From the NCBI RefSeq assembly GCF_022878925.1, contig NZ_CP084627.1, positions 868,001 to 932,000 on the forward strand: a stretch of 64,000 nucleotides of DNA. The letters run 5' to 3'. This stretch comes from Caballeronia sp. TF1N1 (GTDB lineage Bacteria; Pseudomonadota; Gammaproteobacteria; Burkholderiales; Burkholderiaceae). Under the pieces are notes generated by a model. That model was given only the letters and a program-made list of their open reading frames with translations, did no database searches and was not told where the DNA came from. Of this stretch, positions 10,414 to 19,372 are shown piece after piece (positions within the stretch are counted from its first letter, which is position 1; each line of letters begins with the position of its first letter). The translations under genes and the position numbers were made by a program.

Positions 10414-11712
10414 ATGATCGTCATCAGCCTGCTTTTCGACCATGCGCCTGCCGCGCTTGCCAATCATCGGCGTTATGCGCGCGGGCATGGTTATCGGCAC
10501 ATCGAAATCGATATGTCCGAAATCAGCGGCTGCAGCGACGAAACACGCTGGATCATCAAATACGAAACGCTGCTGCATCAGCTCGGCTTGGCGAATGATG
10601 ACGAACTCGTCTTGCTGTTGAACGAGAATGCCGCGATTCTCAGGCCGCTCGCTTTGCCGGAACTCATGCAGGGCCGCGACTGGCTTCTAACCTGCATCGA
10701 GTCCGATCTGCCGCAACTCGACATGCAAATTTGGCGCAAGACCGAGCACGTCATGCGTGAGTTGTTCGAGATAGTCACGCGATGCCGCAATGGCGTCGTG
10801 CTTCCGAAGGAAGAAGCACTCCTCTTGCAGGCATTTGCGTATTGTCCGTCGCGGTACCGCGTTGGTGATGTCATGGCTGTCGTGCCCGCCTCCACCAACG
10901 TCGAGAGCGTCTGGGCGCACTGGTCCGCTTTCTCGGTCAAGATTTGTGACCAGAAGCATCATCGGCGATTCCGCAATGCGCTCCTCGAACATATCAACGA
11001 CTGCCAGACGCGCGGCCTGCCACTGCTTTCGCTAAACGACACCGGCATTACCGATACATCCGCCGTCAGTATTCGACAGCCGAATCGGTCCGTCGCGATA
11101 GTGACGCTATACACGCCGAACATTGCGATTTACGGCCGTATTGCCGAAGCCAATTTCACGCGATACTGCGAACGCCACGGCTATACACTTTACGTGCACC
11201 GCGAAATTCCCGCGCATCTGAACGACGGTAAAACTTCGGGCAATTGGCTCAAGGCGGCCTTACTGCGCGAAACCCTCCCGAATCACGAATGGATTTTCTG
11301 GGTCGACGCCGACGTGCTCATCAAGGACATGAACCGGCCGCTCGAATCCATCATGCACGACAAGGAAGCGGTGTTTGCACGCGATATCGGCTATTGGCGC
11401 TTCAATTCCGGCATCATGGGACTCAAGCGCACCCAACGTAATTACGATTCGCTTCATCGCATACTCGAAGCGTGCAATTGCATCGACGACAAATCCACTG
11501 TCTACGCAAATAAGGGCGATCAATATTATTTCAACGCCGAATTTTCCGCGCGCCCCGACTTCGACGCAACGCAGGTAGCCAGTCTTATCGACTTCAACAC
11601 ACCCTGGATTTATCAGCGGCCGACGAGCTTCATGGTGCATTACATCGGCATATGGGAAACCCATAAAGCGCTGCTGATGGACTACGATCTCAGGCAATCC
11701 GCCCGCGATTAA
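10414..11712 (+). CDS. Glycosyltransferase of the galactosyl transferase GMA12/MNN10 type
   Basis: The product is 432 residues from ATG 10414; the frame also allows a TTG start at 10312, and neither has a good ribosome-binding site. The C-terminal half begins with a Rossmann-like strand (SVAIVTLYTPNIAIYGRI) and has the acceptor/donor motif WVDADVLI with a DxD (residues 298-300 from the ATG) that binds nucleotide sugar through a metal ion. RFNSGIMGLKRT and a terminal FMVHYIGIWETHK follow, as in GT34-like enzymes. The N-terminal half, about 220 residues, resembles nothing I recognise. It is cytosolic, with no signal peptide or membrane helix. No polysaccharide cluster surrounds it, so donor and acceptor are unknown. 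Confidence 0.7.
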   Translation: MIVISLLFDHAPAALANHRRYARGHGYRHIEIDMSEISGCSDETRWIIKYETLLHQLGLANDDELVLLLNENAAILRPLALPELMQGRDWLLTCIESDLPQLDMQIWRKTEHVMRELFEIVTRCRNGVVLPKEEALLLQAFAYCPSRYRVGDVMAVVPASTNVESVWAHWSAFSVKICDQKHHRRFRNALLEHINDCQTRGLPLLSLNDTGITDTSAVSIRQPNRSVAIVTLYTPNIAIYGRIAEANFTRYCERHGYTLYVHREIPAHLNDGKTSGNWLKAALLRETLPNHEWIFWVDADVLIKDMNRPLESIMHDKEAVFARDIGYWRFNSGIMGLKRTQRNYDSLHRILEACNCIDDKSTVYANKGDQYYFNAEFSARPDFDATQVASLIDFNTPWIYQRPTSFMVHYIGIWETHKALLMDYDLRQSARD

Positions 11713-11892
11713 CCTGCCTCTGCATGCTTGCGGACATCATCTGGCGAACCCAAGTATGATGTTCGCGGCATCGCGTCACACTCCCGCACGGCGCTGCAAC
11801 TAAAGCGCAACAATAAAGCTCGAACATGGCAAGTACACGCGCCAGGCCGTATCCCGACGCTCGATTTCTCACTTCACCGCAAGGAGATGCAA

Positions 11893-14292
11893 TTGAACGA
11901 CGACGTCCAAGGCAGGACAGCAACCGAGACGCCTCTTTCCACCGACCTCCTGCGTAAGCTCGACGCATATTGGCGAGCCTGCAATTATCTTTCGGTCGGC
12001 ATGATTTATTTGCGCGCGAATCCCTTGCTGCGCGAACCCCTCAAGCCCGAACACATCAAACGGCGTTTGCTCGGCCACTGGGGCTCGGACCCGGGGCAAT
12101 CGTTCGTATGGGTGCATTTAAACCGTCTCATCAAGCGCGACGATCTCAACGTCATGTTCGTCTCGGGCCCTGGACACGGCGCGCCCGCCACGCTTTCCAA
12201 CTCTTACCTCGAAGGCCATTACTCGGAAATCTATGCCGATCGCAGCGCCGATGAACACGGCATGCAGCGGCTTTTTCGCGCCTTCTCTTCGCCGGGCGGC
12301 ATCGGCTCGCATTGCACGCCAGAAACACCAGGATCGATTCACGAAGGCGGCGAGCTCGGCTATAGCTTGTCGCATTCGTTCGGTGCAGCCTTCGACAATC
12401 CCGATCTGATCGTCGCCACGATGGTCGGCGACGGCGAAGCCGAAACCGGACCGCTCGCCACGTCCTGGCATTCGAACAAGTTCCTCAATCCGATAACCGA
12501 CGGCGCCGTGCTGCCGGTCTTGCATCTGAACGGCTACAAGATCGCCAATCCGACCATCCTTGCGCGCATTCCACATGAGGAGCTCGAAGCGCTCTTCAAG
12601 GGCTACGGCTACACGCCCTATTTCGTCGAGGGCGACGACCCCGACACCATGCATCAGAAGATGGCGGCGACGCTGGAACATTGCATTGGCGAGATTCGCG
12701 CAATTCAAGAGCGTGCGCGCGCGAGCAAGGAAAAGGTGGAGCGTCCGCGCTGGCCGATGATCGTGCTGCGTTCGCCGAAAGGCTGGACCGGTCCGAAAGA
12801 AGTGGATGGTCACAAGGTCGAAAATTTCTGGCGCTCGCATCAGGTGCCAGTGGCCGATCCGGCGACCAATCGCAAAAATCTGCAGGTACTCGAAACCTGG
12901 ATGCGCAGTTACAAGCCCGAGGAGTTGTTCGACGAGAACGGCCGGCTGATCGAGCCGCTGCGCGAACTCGCGCCGGAAGGCGCGCGCCGCATCAGCGCGA
13001 ATCCGCATGCAAACGGCGGCGTGTTGCGGCAATCGCTCGATCTACCCGACATTCGTGATTTTGCATTCGAATTCAAAAGCGCGGCCGGGACGTATCAGTC
13101 GCCAACGGCCGTGCTCGCCATTTATCTGCGCGAAGTGATCCGTCGCAACATGACGCGCTTCCGTCTATTCGGTCCGGACGAAACCGCGAGCAATAAACTC
13201 GACGGCGTATATGAAGTTTCGGGCAAGCGCTGGCTTGCGGAAACGCTGCCCGAAGATGCAGACGGCGGCTTCCTTTCCGTCGATGGCCGCGTGATGGAGA
13301 TGCTCTCCGAACACACGCTCGAAGGCTGGTTCGAAGGCTATGTGTTGACCGGTCGCCACGGTCTCTTCGCGACCTACGAAGCCTTCGTGCACGTGATCGA
13401 CTCCATGTTCAATCAGCACGCAAAGTGGCTCGAAAAAGCAAAGAATGAAATTGCGTGGCGCGCGCCGGTGCCATCGATCAATTTGTTGATCACGTCGCTC
13501 GTATGGCGGCAGGACCATAACGGCTTCACGCATCAGGATCCTGGCTTTCTCGATGTCGTCACGAACAAGAGCCCTGGTGTCGTGCGCATTTATCTGCCGC
13601 CCGACGCGAATTGCCTGTTGAGCGTCGCGGATCATTGTCTGCGCTCGCACGATTACGTGAACGTGATCGTCGCGGACAAGCAGCCGCATCTGCAGTATCT
13701 GAACATGGAAGATGCCATCGTGCATTGCGCGAAGGGCATTGGCATCTGGGATTGGGCATCGACGGATAAGGGCCACGAGCCCGACGTGGTGATTGCCAGC
13801 GCGGGCGATATCGCGACCATGGAAGCGCTCGCCGCCGTCGAGATTTTGAAGGCGCAATGCCCCGATCTGAAAATACGCTTCGTCAATGTCGTCGATCTTT
13901 TCAGGCTGATGCCGGATACGGACCATCCGCATGGTCTTTCCGATCGCGACTTCGACTCCATTTTCACGCGTGATAAACCGGTCATCTTCAACTTCCATTC
14001 CTATGCGTCGCTCGTGCACAAACTCACGTACAACCGCACGAATCACGACAATCTGCACGTGCATGGTTACTGCGAGCGTGGCAACATCAACACGCCGTTC
14101 GAGCTTGCGATCATCAATGGCGTCGATCGCTTTTCGCTTGCCATCGACGTGATCGACCGCGTGGATCGAATTTCCGATACCGCCGCGCATACGAAGGAGT
14201 GGCTCAAGAATCAGATCATCGAGAGCGTGCAGTATGCCCATGCGGAAGGTATCGACCGCGACGAGATCCGCGAGTGGACATGGAAGGACTGA
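11893..14292 (+). CDS. xfp: Xylulose-5-phosphate/fructose-6-phosphate phosphoketolase
   Basis: A thiamine-diphosphate enzyme that splits xylulose 5-phosphate (or fructose 6-phosphate) with phosphate into acetyl phosphate and glyceraldehyde 3-phosphate (or erythrose 4-phosphate). Family blocks are clear: [45 protein letters not shown], the ThDP motif [19 protein letters not shown], and the C-terminal [20 protein letters not shown] at 11881 is immediately followed by an ATG, too close to initiate, so the TTG at 11893, six bases downstream, is the likelier start. That gives 799 residues, the usual size. The gene is followed after four bases by ackA, making an acetyl-phosphate-to-acetate module. 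Confidence 0.95.
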   Translation: MNDDVQGRTATETPLSTDLLRKLDAYWRACNYLSVGMIYLRANPLLREPLKPEHIKRRLLGHWGSDPGQSFVWVHLNRLIKRDDLNVMFVSGPGHGAPATLSNSYLEGHYSEIYADRSADEHGMQRLFRAFSSPGGIGSHCTPETPGSIHEGGELGYSLSHSFGAAFDNPDLIVATMVGDGEAETGPLATSWHSNKFLNPITDGAVLPVLHLNGYKIANPTILARIPHEELEALFKGYGYTPYFVEGDDPDTMHQKMAATLEHCIGEIRAIQERARASKEKVERPRWPMIVLRSPKGWTGPKEVDGHKVENFWRSHQVPVADPATNRKNLQVLETWMRSYKPEELFDENGRLIEPLRELAPEGARRISANPHANGGVLRQSLDLPDIRDFAFEFKSAAGTYQSPTAVLAIYLREVIRRNMTRFRLFGPDETASNKLDGVYEVSGKRWLAETLPEDADGGFLSVDGRVMEMLSEHTLEGWFEGYVLTGRHGLFATYEAFVHVIDSMFNQHAKWLEKAKNEIAWRAPVPSINLLITSLVWRQDHNGFTHQDPGFLDVVTNKSPGVVRIYLPPDANCLLSVADHCLRSHDYVNVIVADKQPHLQYLNMEDAIVHCAKGIGIWDWASTDKGHEPDVVIASAGDIATMEALAAVEILKAQCPDLKIRFVNVVDLFRLMPDTDHPHGLSDRDFDSIFTRDKPVIFNFHSYASLVHKLTYNRTNHDNLHVHGYCERGNINTPFELAIINGVDRFSLAIDVIDRVDRISDTAAHTKEWLKNQIIESVQYAHAEGIDRDEIREWTWKD

Positions 14293-14296
14293 CACC

Positions 14297-15403
14297 ATGA
14301 CACAGGGCATTCTTGTGTTGAACAGCGGCTCGTCTTCGCTCAAGTTCGGCGTGTTCATGGCGAACGACGGCGATGAAGAGGCGTGGCTCACGGGCAGCGC
14401 GAAGGGCATCGGCCGCGACAACGGTTCCTTGACGATGCGTTCTTCCGACAAGCAGATCGATGTCGCGCAGGACCATCTGATGGAGTCGCAGCACGACGCG
14501 TTGCAGCGTGTCGCCGATGCCCTGCGCGAGCATATGCGCGAACCGCTTGCAGCGGTCGGGCATCGCGTGGTGCATGGCGGGCCGGATGTGCGGGAGCATC
14601 GCGAGATTACTTCCGCGCTCAAGGACACGTTGCGCGACGCCGTGCCGTTTGCGCCGCTGCATCTACCGCAATCGCTTGCCCTCATCGACGAAGCGCAGGG
14701 CATCTTCACTGGCATACCGCATTTTGCATGCTTCGATACGGTATTCCATCGCACGATGCCGGAGCGCGCGACGCGTTATGCGTTACCGCGAGAGTTTGCC
14801 GAGCGTGGTGTCATGCGTTATGGATTCCACGGGCTGTCGTATGAATCCATCGTCAACGCGCTTGGCCCGAAGCTGAAGCCGCGCACGGTCATCGCGCATC
14901 TTGGCAGCGGCGCAAGCCTGTGCGCGTTGCAGAATGGCCATTCAATCGATACGTCGATGGGGATGACGCCCACCGGCGGCATTCCGATGGCGACGCGCAG
15001 CGGCGACCTCGATCCCGGTGTGCTGATTCATCTCTTGCGCCAGCAATCGCTCGACGCGGATGCGCTGGAGACGCTCGTGAATCGGCAAAGCGGTCTTAAG
15101 GCGTTATCGGAATCGGACGACGATATGCAAACGCTGATCGAACGCCGCGATCACGGCGATGCGAACGCAATGCTTGCCATCGACGTATTTTGCACGGCGA
15201 TACGGAAGACTATCGGCGGGTATGCGGCTTTGCTCGGCGGGCTGGATGAGATCGTGTTCAGCGGAGGAATTGGCGAGCATAGCGAGGCGGTTCGTGCGCA
15301 GGTTCTCGATGGGCTTTCGTTTCTTGGGGCTTCGCATCGGGTTGTGGAGACCGAGGAGGAACGGCAGATTGCACGGCATTGTCGGCGGTTGCTTGATGCG
15401 TGA
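14297..15403 (+). CDS. ackA: Acetate kinase
   Basis: The enzyme converts acetyl phosphate plus ADP to acetate plus ATP. The N-terminal motif ILVLNSGSSSLKFGVF (phosphate-binding), GHRVVHGG, the FDTVFH block, GFHGLSYES, HLGSGASLCA and GGIPMATRSGDLDPG are intact, as is the terminal VFSGGIGEHSE. At 368 residues it is shorter than most acetate kinases (about 400), with a compact C-terminal end rather than an obvious deletion of catalytic parts. The start at 14297 lies four bases after the phosphoketolase stop, so the two are surely co-transcribed. The pair recovers ATP from pentose phosphates. Confidence 0.93.
   Translation: MTQGILVLNSGSSSLKFGVFMANDGDEEAWLTGSAKGIGRDNGSLTMRSSDKQIDVAQDHLMESQHDALQRVADALREHMREPLAAVGHRVVHGGPDVREHREITSALKDTLRDAVPFAPLHLPQSLALIDEAQGIFTGIPHFACFDTVFHRTMPERATRYALPREFAERGVMRYGFHGLSYESIVNALGPKLKPRTVIAHLGSGASLCALQNGHSIDTSMGMTPTGGIPMATRSGDLDPGVLIHLLRQQSLDADALETLVNRQSGLKALSESDDDMQTLIERRDHGDANAMLAIDVFCTAIRKTIGGYAALLGGLDEIVFSGGIGEHSEAVRAQVLDGLSFLGASHRVVETEEERQIARHCRRLLDA
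14719..14731 (+). repeat. GCATTTTGCATGC repeat, copy inside ackA
   Basis: Exact 13-base copy within the codons for HFACF of acetate kinase, just before the conserved FDT motif. Confidence 0.5.
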
Positions 15404-15409
15404 CTGGTT

Positions 15410-15422
15410 GCATTTTGCATGC
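15410..15422 (+). repeat. GCATTTTGCATGC repeat, first copy after ackA
   Basis: Exact copy starting seven bases after the ackA stop. The following bases AGTGTGC parallel AGAATGC after the next copy, so the repeated unit is longer than 13 bases. Confidence 0.75.
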
Positions 15423-15445
15423 AGTGTGCCGTCGGATGGTCGGCG

Positions 15446-15458
15446 GCATTTTGCATGC
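15446..15458 (+). repeat. GCATTTTGCATGC repeat, second copy after ackA
   Basis: Exact copy 36 bases after the previous one, in the same orientation. Confidence 0.75.
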
Positions 15459-15568
15459 AGAATGCAGCCGACAAGACGTAGATCTTCACGTTGCGTGCAC
15501 TCGTACAAGCAACGCAACGCAACGCAACGCGCTAACCACGATCCGATTGCACGCCGAGTTTCTTTGAC

Positions 15569-15582
15569 TTTTGCATGCAAAA
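15569..15582. repeat. Perfect palindrome TTTTGCATGCAAAA
   Basis: A fully symmetric relative of the 13-base repeat, sharing TTTTGCATGC. As a DNA palindrome it suits a dimeric protein better than an RNA hairpin. Confidence 0.6.
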
Positions 15583-15680
15583 GGCTGCGCAACGTGAAAG
15601 CACCAAGCGTGAAAAACGGCCACGTGTCGACAAATCCCGTTCTGCATTCAACGTACCGAATACAGCATGCAATAGGCAAA

Positions 15681-15713
15681 GCGCCCGGTGAACAACCATC
15701 GCCGGGCGCTTCT
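15681..15713. terminator. Bidirectional terminator between ackA and MFS gene
   Basis: GCGCCCGG and CCGGGCGC form a perfect 8-base stem around a 13-base loop, followed by a T-rich stretch (TTCTT) on the plus strand and by TTTGCC on the minus strand. It lies between convergent genes. Confidence 0.7.
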
Positions 15714-15739
15714 TCAACCTTCCTCGGACCACCTCGGTC

Positions 15740-17068
15740 CTATTTCTCCGAATGATCCCTTTGCCGCAACGACTGCGGCAGCCCATACAAGAGCAGCAGC
15801 GCGCAAATCAGGCTCATCGCACCGATGGCATACAGCGCAGGCGTCGTGCTGCCGGTGACATCACGAATACGTCCGACCATCACCGGGCTCACGATGCCTC
15901 CAAGCTGTCCAAGCGTATTGATAAGCGCGATCCCGCCCGCCGCGCCTGCTCCCGTCAATAGCTTGGGCGGCAACGCCCAGAACGCCGGAATCGATGCAAT
16001 CACGCCCGCACCCATCACACCGAGCGCGGCGATCAACAACGCCGTCTGCTTATCGAACACGCCGGCGGCGAAGAAGCCTGCAGCCGCCATCAGAAGCAAT
16101 ACACAGACGAACTTGCGCCGCTCGCCGGAGCGATCCGACATGCGCCCTACCACGACCATGCAGATCGCCCCGCAGATATAAGGCACCGCCGTCAACAGAC
16201 CGATGATCGTCGGATTCTCCGTCCCGGCGGCGCGAATCAAATGCGGCGCCCAGAAGTTGAGACCGTACGATCCGACTTGAATCAGAAAGTAGATCAGTCC
16301 GAGCATCAGAAAACCGGGTGTCTTGATCGCGCCGAAGAGCGAGTGCCCGGAGTCCGTGTGCTGGCTCTGCGTCGCAATTTGGCTTTTCAGGTAAGTCTTC
16401 TCGGCGCCCGTGAGCCACGCGGCATCGTCGATACGATCTTTCAGCACCTTCAGAACGAGGATGCCAAGCAGCACGCAAGGCAGGCCGCCAAGCAGAAAGA
16501 GCCAATGCCATCCGGCGATACCGAACACGCCGTTCATATGCCCCAGCACGAGCCCGGACAACGGGGCGCCAAACAAACCCGAGAACGCCGATGCAAGAAA
16601 CAGCAGCGACGTGATACGTCCGCGATAGCTCGCCGGAAACCACAGCGTCAGGTAGTAAAGCACGCCTGGCGCAAAGCCCGCTTCCATCGCGCCGATGATG
16701 AAGCGCAAGCCATAGAACTGCCACTCGGTCTGCACGAAAACCATCAGCGCCGTTGCGATACCCCATGAAATCATGATGCGCGCTATCCATCGACGCGCAC
16801 CGACTTTGTAGAGCAGCAAGTTGCTCGGCACTTCGAAAAGCACATAGCCGATCACGAAGAGACTCGCGCCGAGACCGTAGGCGGTATCGGAGAAACCCAA
16901 CGTGCTTTGCAGTTGAAACTTCGCGAAGCTGATATTGATGCGGTCGAAGAACGCGAACAGATAACACAGCATGATGAGCGGCATGAGCCGCCATGCCACC
17001 TTGCGGATGATGTCCGCGGTATTGCCTAGCGCTTGCTCACGCGGCGCACCTACGCTCAAGTCACTCAT
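15740..17068 (-). CDS. MFS transporter, anion:cation symporter (ACS) family type
   Basis: A 442-residue protein with about 12 hydrophobic helices in two halves and a hydrophilic central loop (LKDRIDDAAWLTGAEKTYLK). FFDRINISFAKFQLQ, near the first helix, and GMEAGFAPGVLYYL-like text (here GAMEAGFAPGVLYYLTLWFP) are typical of the ACS/phthalate-permease family, which moves organic anions such as dicarboxylates and aromatic acids with protons. AAGGAGACA precedes the ATG. It lies about 75 bases downstream of the HMG-CoA-lyase-like gene on the same strand, so it probably imports that pathway's substrate. Confidence 0.88.
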   Translation of the reverse strand: MSDLSVGAPREQALGNTADIIRKVAWRLMPLIMLCYLFAFFDRINISFAKFQLQSTLGFSDTAYGLGASLFVIGYVLFEVPSNLLLYKVGARRWIARIMISWGIATALMVFVQTEWQFYGLRFIIGAMEAGFAPGVLYYLTLWFPASYRGRITSLLFLASAFSGLFGAPLSGLVLGHMNGVFGIAGWHWLFLLGGLPCVLLGILVLKVLKDRIDDAAWLTGAEKTYLKSQIATQSQHTDSGHSLFGAIKTPGFLMLGLIYFLIQVGSYGLNFWAPHLIRAAGTENPTIIGLLTAVPYICGAICMVVVGRMSDRSGERRKFVCVLLLMAAAGFFAAGVFDKQTALLIAALGVMGAGVIASIPAFWALPPKLLTGAGAAGGIALINTLGQLGGIVSPVMVGRIRDVTGSTTPALYAIGAMSLICALLLLYGLPQSLRQRDHSEK

Positions 17069-17143
17069 GTTTGTCTCCTTGCTCGAAGCAAAGTGGCCGG
17101 ATTGTTTTGTGATATCCGGTCGTATGGTTTGTCGTCGATGATT

Positions 17144-18076
17144 TCAGATTGCACGCACGTAATCGGGAACCGGATGCAGGTCGCAGTTGCGTCCTGCCTT
17201 CGCGACTTGTCCCGGCACGTCATGGCCGACGAGCGCAGGCAAAGTGCGTGACAACGTGATGAGCTTCTGCAAATCGACGCCTGTGGGTATGCCCATCTCG
17301 TCGCACATGTTCACGAGGTCTTCGCTACAGATGTTTCCCGATGCACCCGGCGCGAATGGACAACCACCCAGGCCGCCGAGCGCGGCATCGAACCGGCGTG
17401 CGCCTGCGTTGTATGCGGCGAGTACGTTGGCAAGGCCTAGCCCTCGCGTATTATGAAAATGCAACGTCAACGCAGCGGCCGGCACTTGCTCCAGCACGCG
17501 CGTAACGAGCCGCGCGACCTGTCGCGGATTCGCCATGCCCGTCGTATCGGCAAGCGTGATGCCATCGATACCCAACTCGCGATATGCCCGCACGATCGAC
17601 ACCACGCGGTCTTCATCGATATGCCCTTCGAACGGACAGCCGAACGCGGTGGCAACCGTTGCATTGAGCATGGCCTTCGTACCTTGCGCGAGCGCGACGA
17701 TATCCCCGAAGCCCTCGAGCGATGCCTCGCAACTCATGCGCATGTTGGCGCGATTGTGCGTCTGGCTTGCAGACATCACGAGGTTCAGTTCGTCGGCGTT
17801 CGCATCGAGCGCACGCTGCGCGCCCTTCACGTTCGGCACCAGCGCGACATAGATCACGCCTTCTTGACGCTCGATGCCCTTGAACACGGCCTCGCCATCA
17901 CGCAACGCAGGAATGGCTTTCGGCGATACAAACGAGCCCGCTTCGATGCGCGTGAAGCCGCACGCCGAGAGACCATCGATCAATGCAATCTTGTCGGCAG
18001 TCTCGACCCATTTCGATTCGATCTGCAAGCCGTCGCGCGGCGCGACTTCCTGAACGAGCAAACGATCATCGTTCAT
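17144..18076 (-). CDS. Hydroxymethylglutaryl-CoA lyase family protein
   Basis: A 310-residue TIM-barrel lyase. It begins LLVQEVAPRDGLQIESKWV, the metal/substrate site of the HMGL family, and holds HFHNTRGLGLANVLAAY and the catalytic-cysteine loop GGLGGCPFAPGASGN. The family cleaves 3-hydroxy-3-methylglutaryl-CoA, or related citramalyl-type CoA esters, to acetyl-CoA plus a keto acid. The ATG overlaps the CoA-transferase stop by four bases (ATGA), so the two are translationally coupled, and the transferase is expected to make its CoA-ester substrate. The much longer upstream open frame overlaps the transferase gene and is rejected. Confidence 0.9.
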   Translation of the reverse strand: MNDDRLLVQEVAPRDGLQIESKWVETADKIALIDGLSACGFTRIEAGSFVSPKAIPALRDGEAVFKGIERQEGVIYVALVPNVKGAQRALDANADELNLVMSASQTHNRANMRMSCEASLEGFGDIVALAQGTKAMLNATVATAFGCPFEGHIDEDRVVSIVRAYRELGIDGITLADTTGMANPRQVARLVTRVLEQVPAAALTLHFHNTRGLGLANVLAAYNAGARRFDAALGGLGGCPFAPGASGNICSEDLVNMCDEMGIPTGVDLQKLITLSRTLPALVGHDVPGQVAKAGRNCDLHPVPDYVRAI

Positions 18077-19266
18077 TGAACCGCTCCTTCGGCACGAAGC
18101 CTTTGCACTTCGCTTGCATCGAAGCCGAGCGATTCCAGCACCGATTGCGTATGTTCGCCAAGCGTCGGTCCTTGCCAGCGCACTTCGCCTGGCGTATCCG
18201 ACAGTTTCGGCACGATTCCCGGCATCTTCACCGATGCACCGCCCGGCAAGTCGGCCTGCAGCAACATATCGCGCGCCTGGTAATGCGCGTCGTCGATGAT
18301 GTCCGCAACGGAATAGATGCGTCCCGCAGGGACTTCCGCAACGGCGAGTGTGTCGAGCACATCCTCCATTGCATGATGCGTGGTCCACGCCGCGATGGCT
18401 TCGTCGAGCATCGCACTCTGCCGCACACGACCATCGTTGTGCGCGAGCGCGGGATCGTCGGCGAGATCGGGGCGGTCTATCACGTTCATCAGACGCTTGT
18501 AGATCGGGTCGCTGTTGCCTGCGATCACGACGAAGCCGCCGTCCTCGGTCCGATAGGTGTTCGATGGCGCGATTCCCGGCAGCGCGCCGCCGCTGCGCTC
18601 GCGTACATGCCCGAGCAAATCGTATTCGGGTACGAGGCTCTCCATCAGGTTGAAAACACTTTCCACGAGCGAGACATCGACCACCTGACCGTCGCCTTGT
18701 CCGGTCTTGACGCGCAACAGGGACATCAACGCGCCGATCACGCCATGCAGCGACGCCAGTGAGTCGCCAAGACTGACACCGACGCGCGCGGGCAGGCCAT
18801 CGGCATCGCCGGTTGTATACCGAATGCCACCCATCGCTTCGCCGATTGCGCCGAAGCCCGGCCGGTCACGGTACGGGCCCGTCTGACCGTAGCCGGAAAT
18901 GCGTACCATCGTGAGCTTGGGGTTGATTGCATGCAAAACGTCCCAGCCAAGGCCAAGCTTTTCGAGCGCGCCCGGCCGCATATTTTCGATGACGACGTCC
19001 GCATCCGCCGCAAGACGCTTGATGACGTCCGCGCCTTCCGGCGACTTGAGATTCACGCACACGGATTTCTTGTTGCGCGACTGCAGATACCACCAGAGTG
19101 ACGTGCCTTCATGGAGCTTGCGCCATTTGCGCAAGGGATCGCCGCCGTTGGGGGTTTCTATCTTGATGACTTCGGCGCCGAATTCGGCCAGCATGCGCGC
19201 CGCGAAAGGCGCCGCGATGAGGGTACCGATCTCGATGACGCGAATGCCCTTGAGGGGTCCGCTCAT
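18073..19266 (-). CDS. CaiB/BaiF family (class III) CoA-transferase
   Basis: The product is 397 residues from the ATG at 19266, which has GGAGACA upstream; an ATG at 19281 overlaps that site and is less likely. The N-terminal GIRVIEIGTLIAAPFAARML, the region around the catalytic aspartate (NMRPGALEKLGLGWD), and GYGQTGPYRDRPGFGAIGEA-type text are diagnostic of class III CoA-transferases, which move CoA between carboxylates via an aspartyl intermediate. Its stop overlaps the lyase start by four bases. The order LysR, transferase, lyase, MFS suggests activation and cleavage of an imported branched dicarboxylate (for example 3-hydroxy-3-methylglutarate or citramalate). That substrate is inferred. 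Confidence 0.9.
   Translation of the reverse strand: MSGPLKGIRVIEIGTLIAAPFAARMLAEFGAEVIKIETPNGGDPLRKWRKLHEGTSLWWYLQSRNKKSVCVNLKSPEGADVIKRLAADADVVIENMRPGALEKLGLGWDVLHAINPKLTMVRISGYGQTGPYRDRPGFGAIGEAMGGIRYTTGDADGLPARVGVSLGDSLASLHGVIGALMSLLRVKTGQGDGQVVDVSLVESVFNLMESLVPEYDLLGHVRERSGGALPGIAPSNTYRTEDGGFVVIAGNSDPIYKRLMNVIDRPDLADDPALAHNDGRVRQSAMLDEAIAAWTTHHAMEDVLDTLAVAEVPAGRIYSVADIIDDAHYQARDMLLQADLPGGASVKMPGIVPKLSDTPGEVRWQGPTLGEHTQSVLESLGFDASEVQRLRAEGAVQ
18923..18937 (-). repeat. Degenerate copy of the TTTTGCATGC repeat
   Basis: The minus strand reads GTTTTGCATGCAA here, inside the CoA-transferase gene. It shares the TTTTGCATGC core with the six exact copies. Confidence 0.4.
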
Positions 19267-19372
19267 GGTGCTTGTCTCCATTTATGATTTGCTTGAGACA
19301 AGCTTATTGGCGAACGCTCGACCGCGTCCAACCGCATTTTGGCAAGCATCGTTCGCGGATGACGAACGCTCG

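Larger units (their letters stand above)
15404..15739. other. Repeat-rich spacer between convergent ackA and MFS genes
   Basis: No gene is supported. It contains two tandem-spaced GCATTTTGCATGC copies, the perfect palindrome TTTTGCATGCAAAA at 15569-15582, a short direct repeat of ACGCA/CAACG units around 15510-15530, and a terminator at 15681. A 191-codon minus-strand frame here has no ribosome-binding site. Confidence 0.6.

Noticed and set aside
12118..14754. Minus-strand frames of 304 and 529 codons opposite phosphoketolase and acetate kinase
   Set aside because: Both overlap well-supported genes over their full length and have shadow-like composition.
17144..18388. 414-codon version of the HMG-CoA-lyase-like gene
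   Set aside because: The extra 104 N-terminal residues overlap the CoA-transferase gene in another frame and are Arg/Cys-rich; the ATGA-overlapping start at 18076 fits the family.
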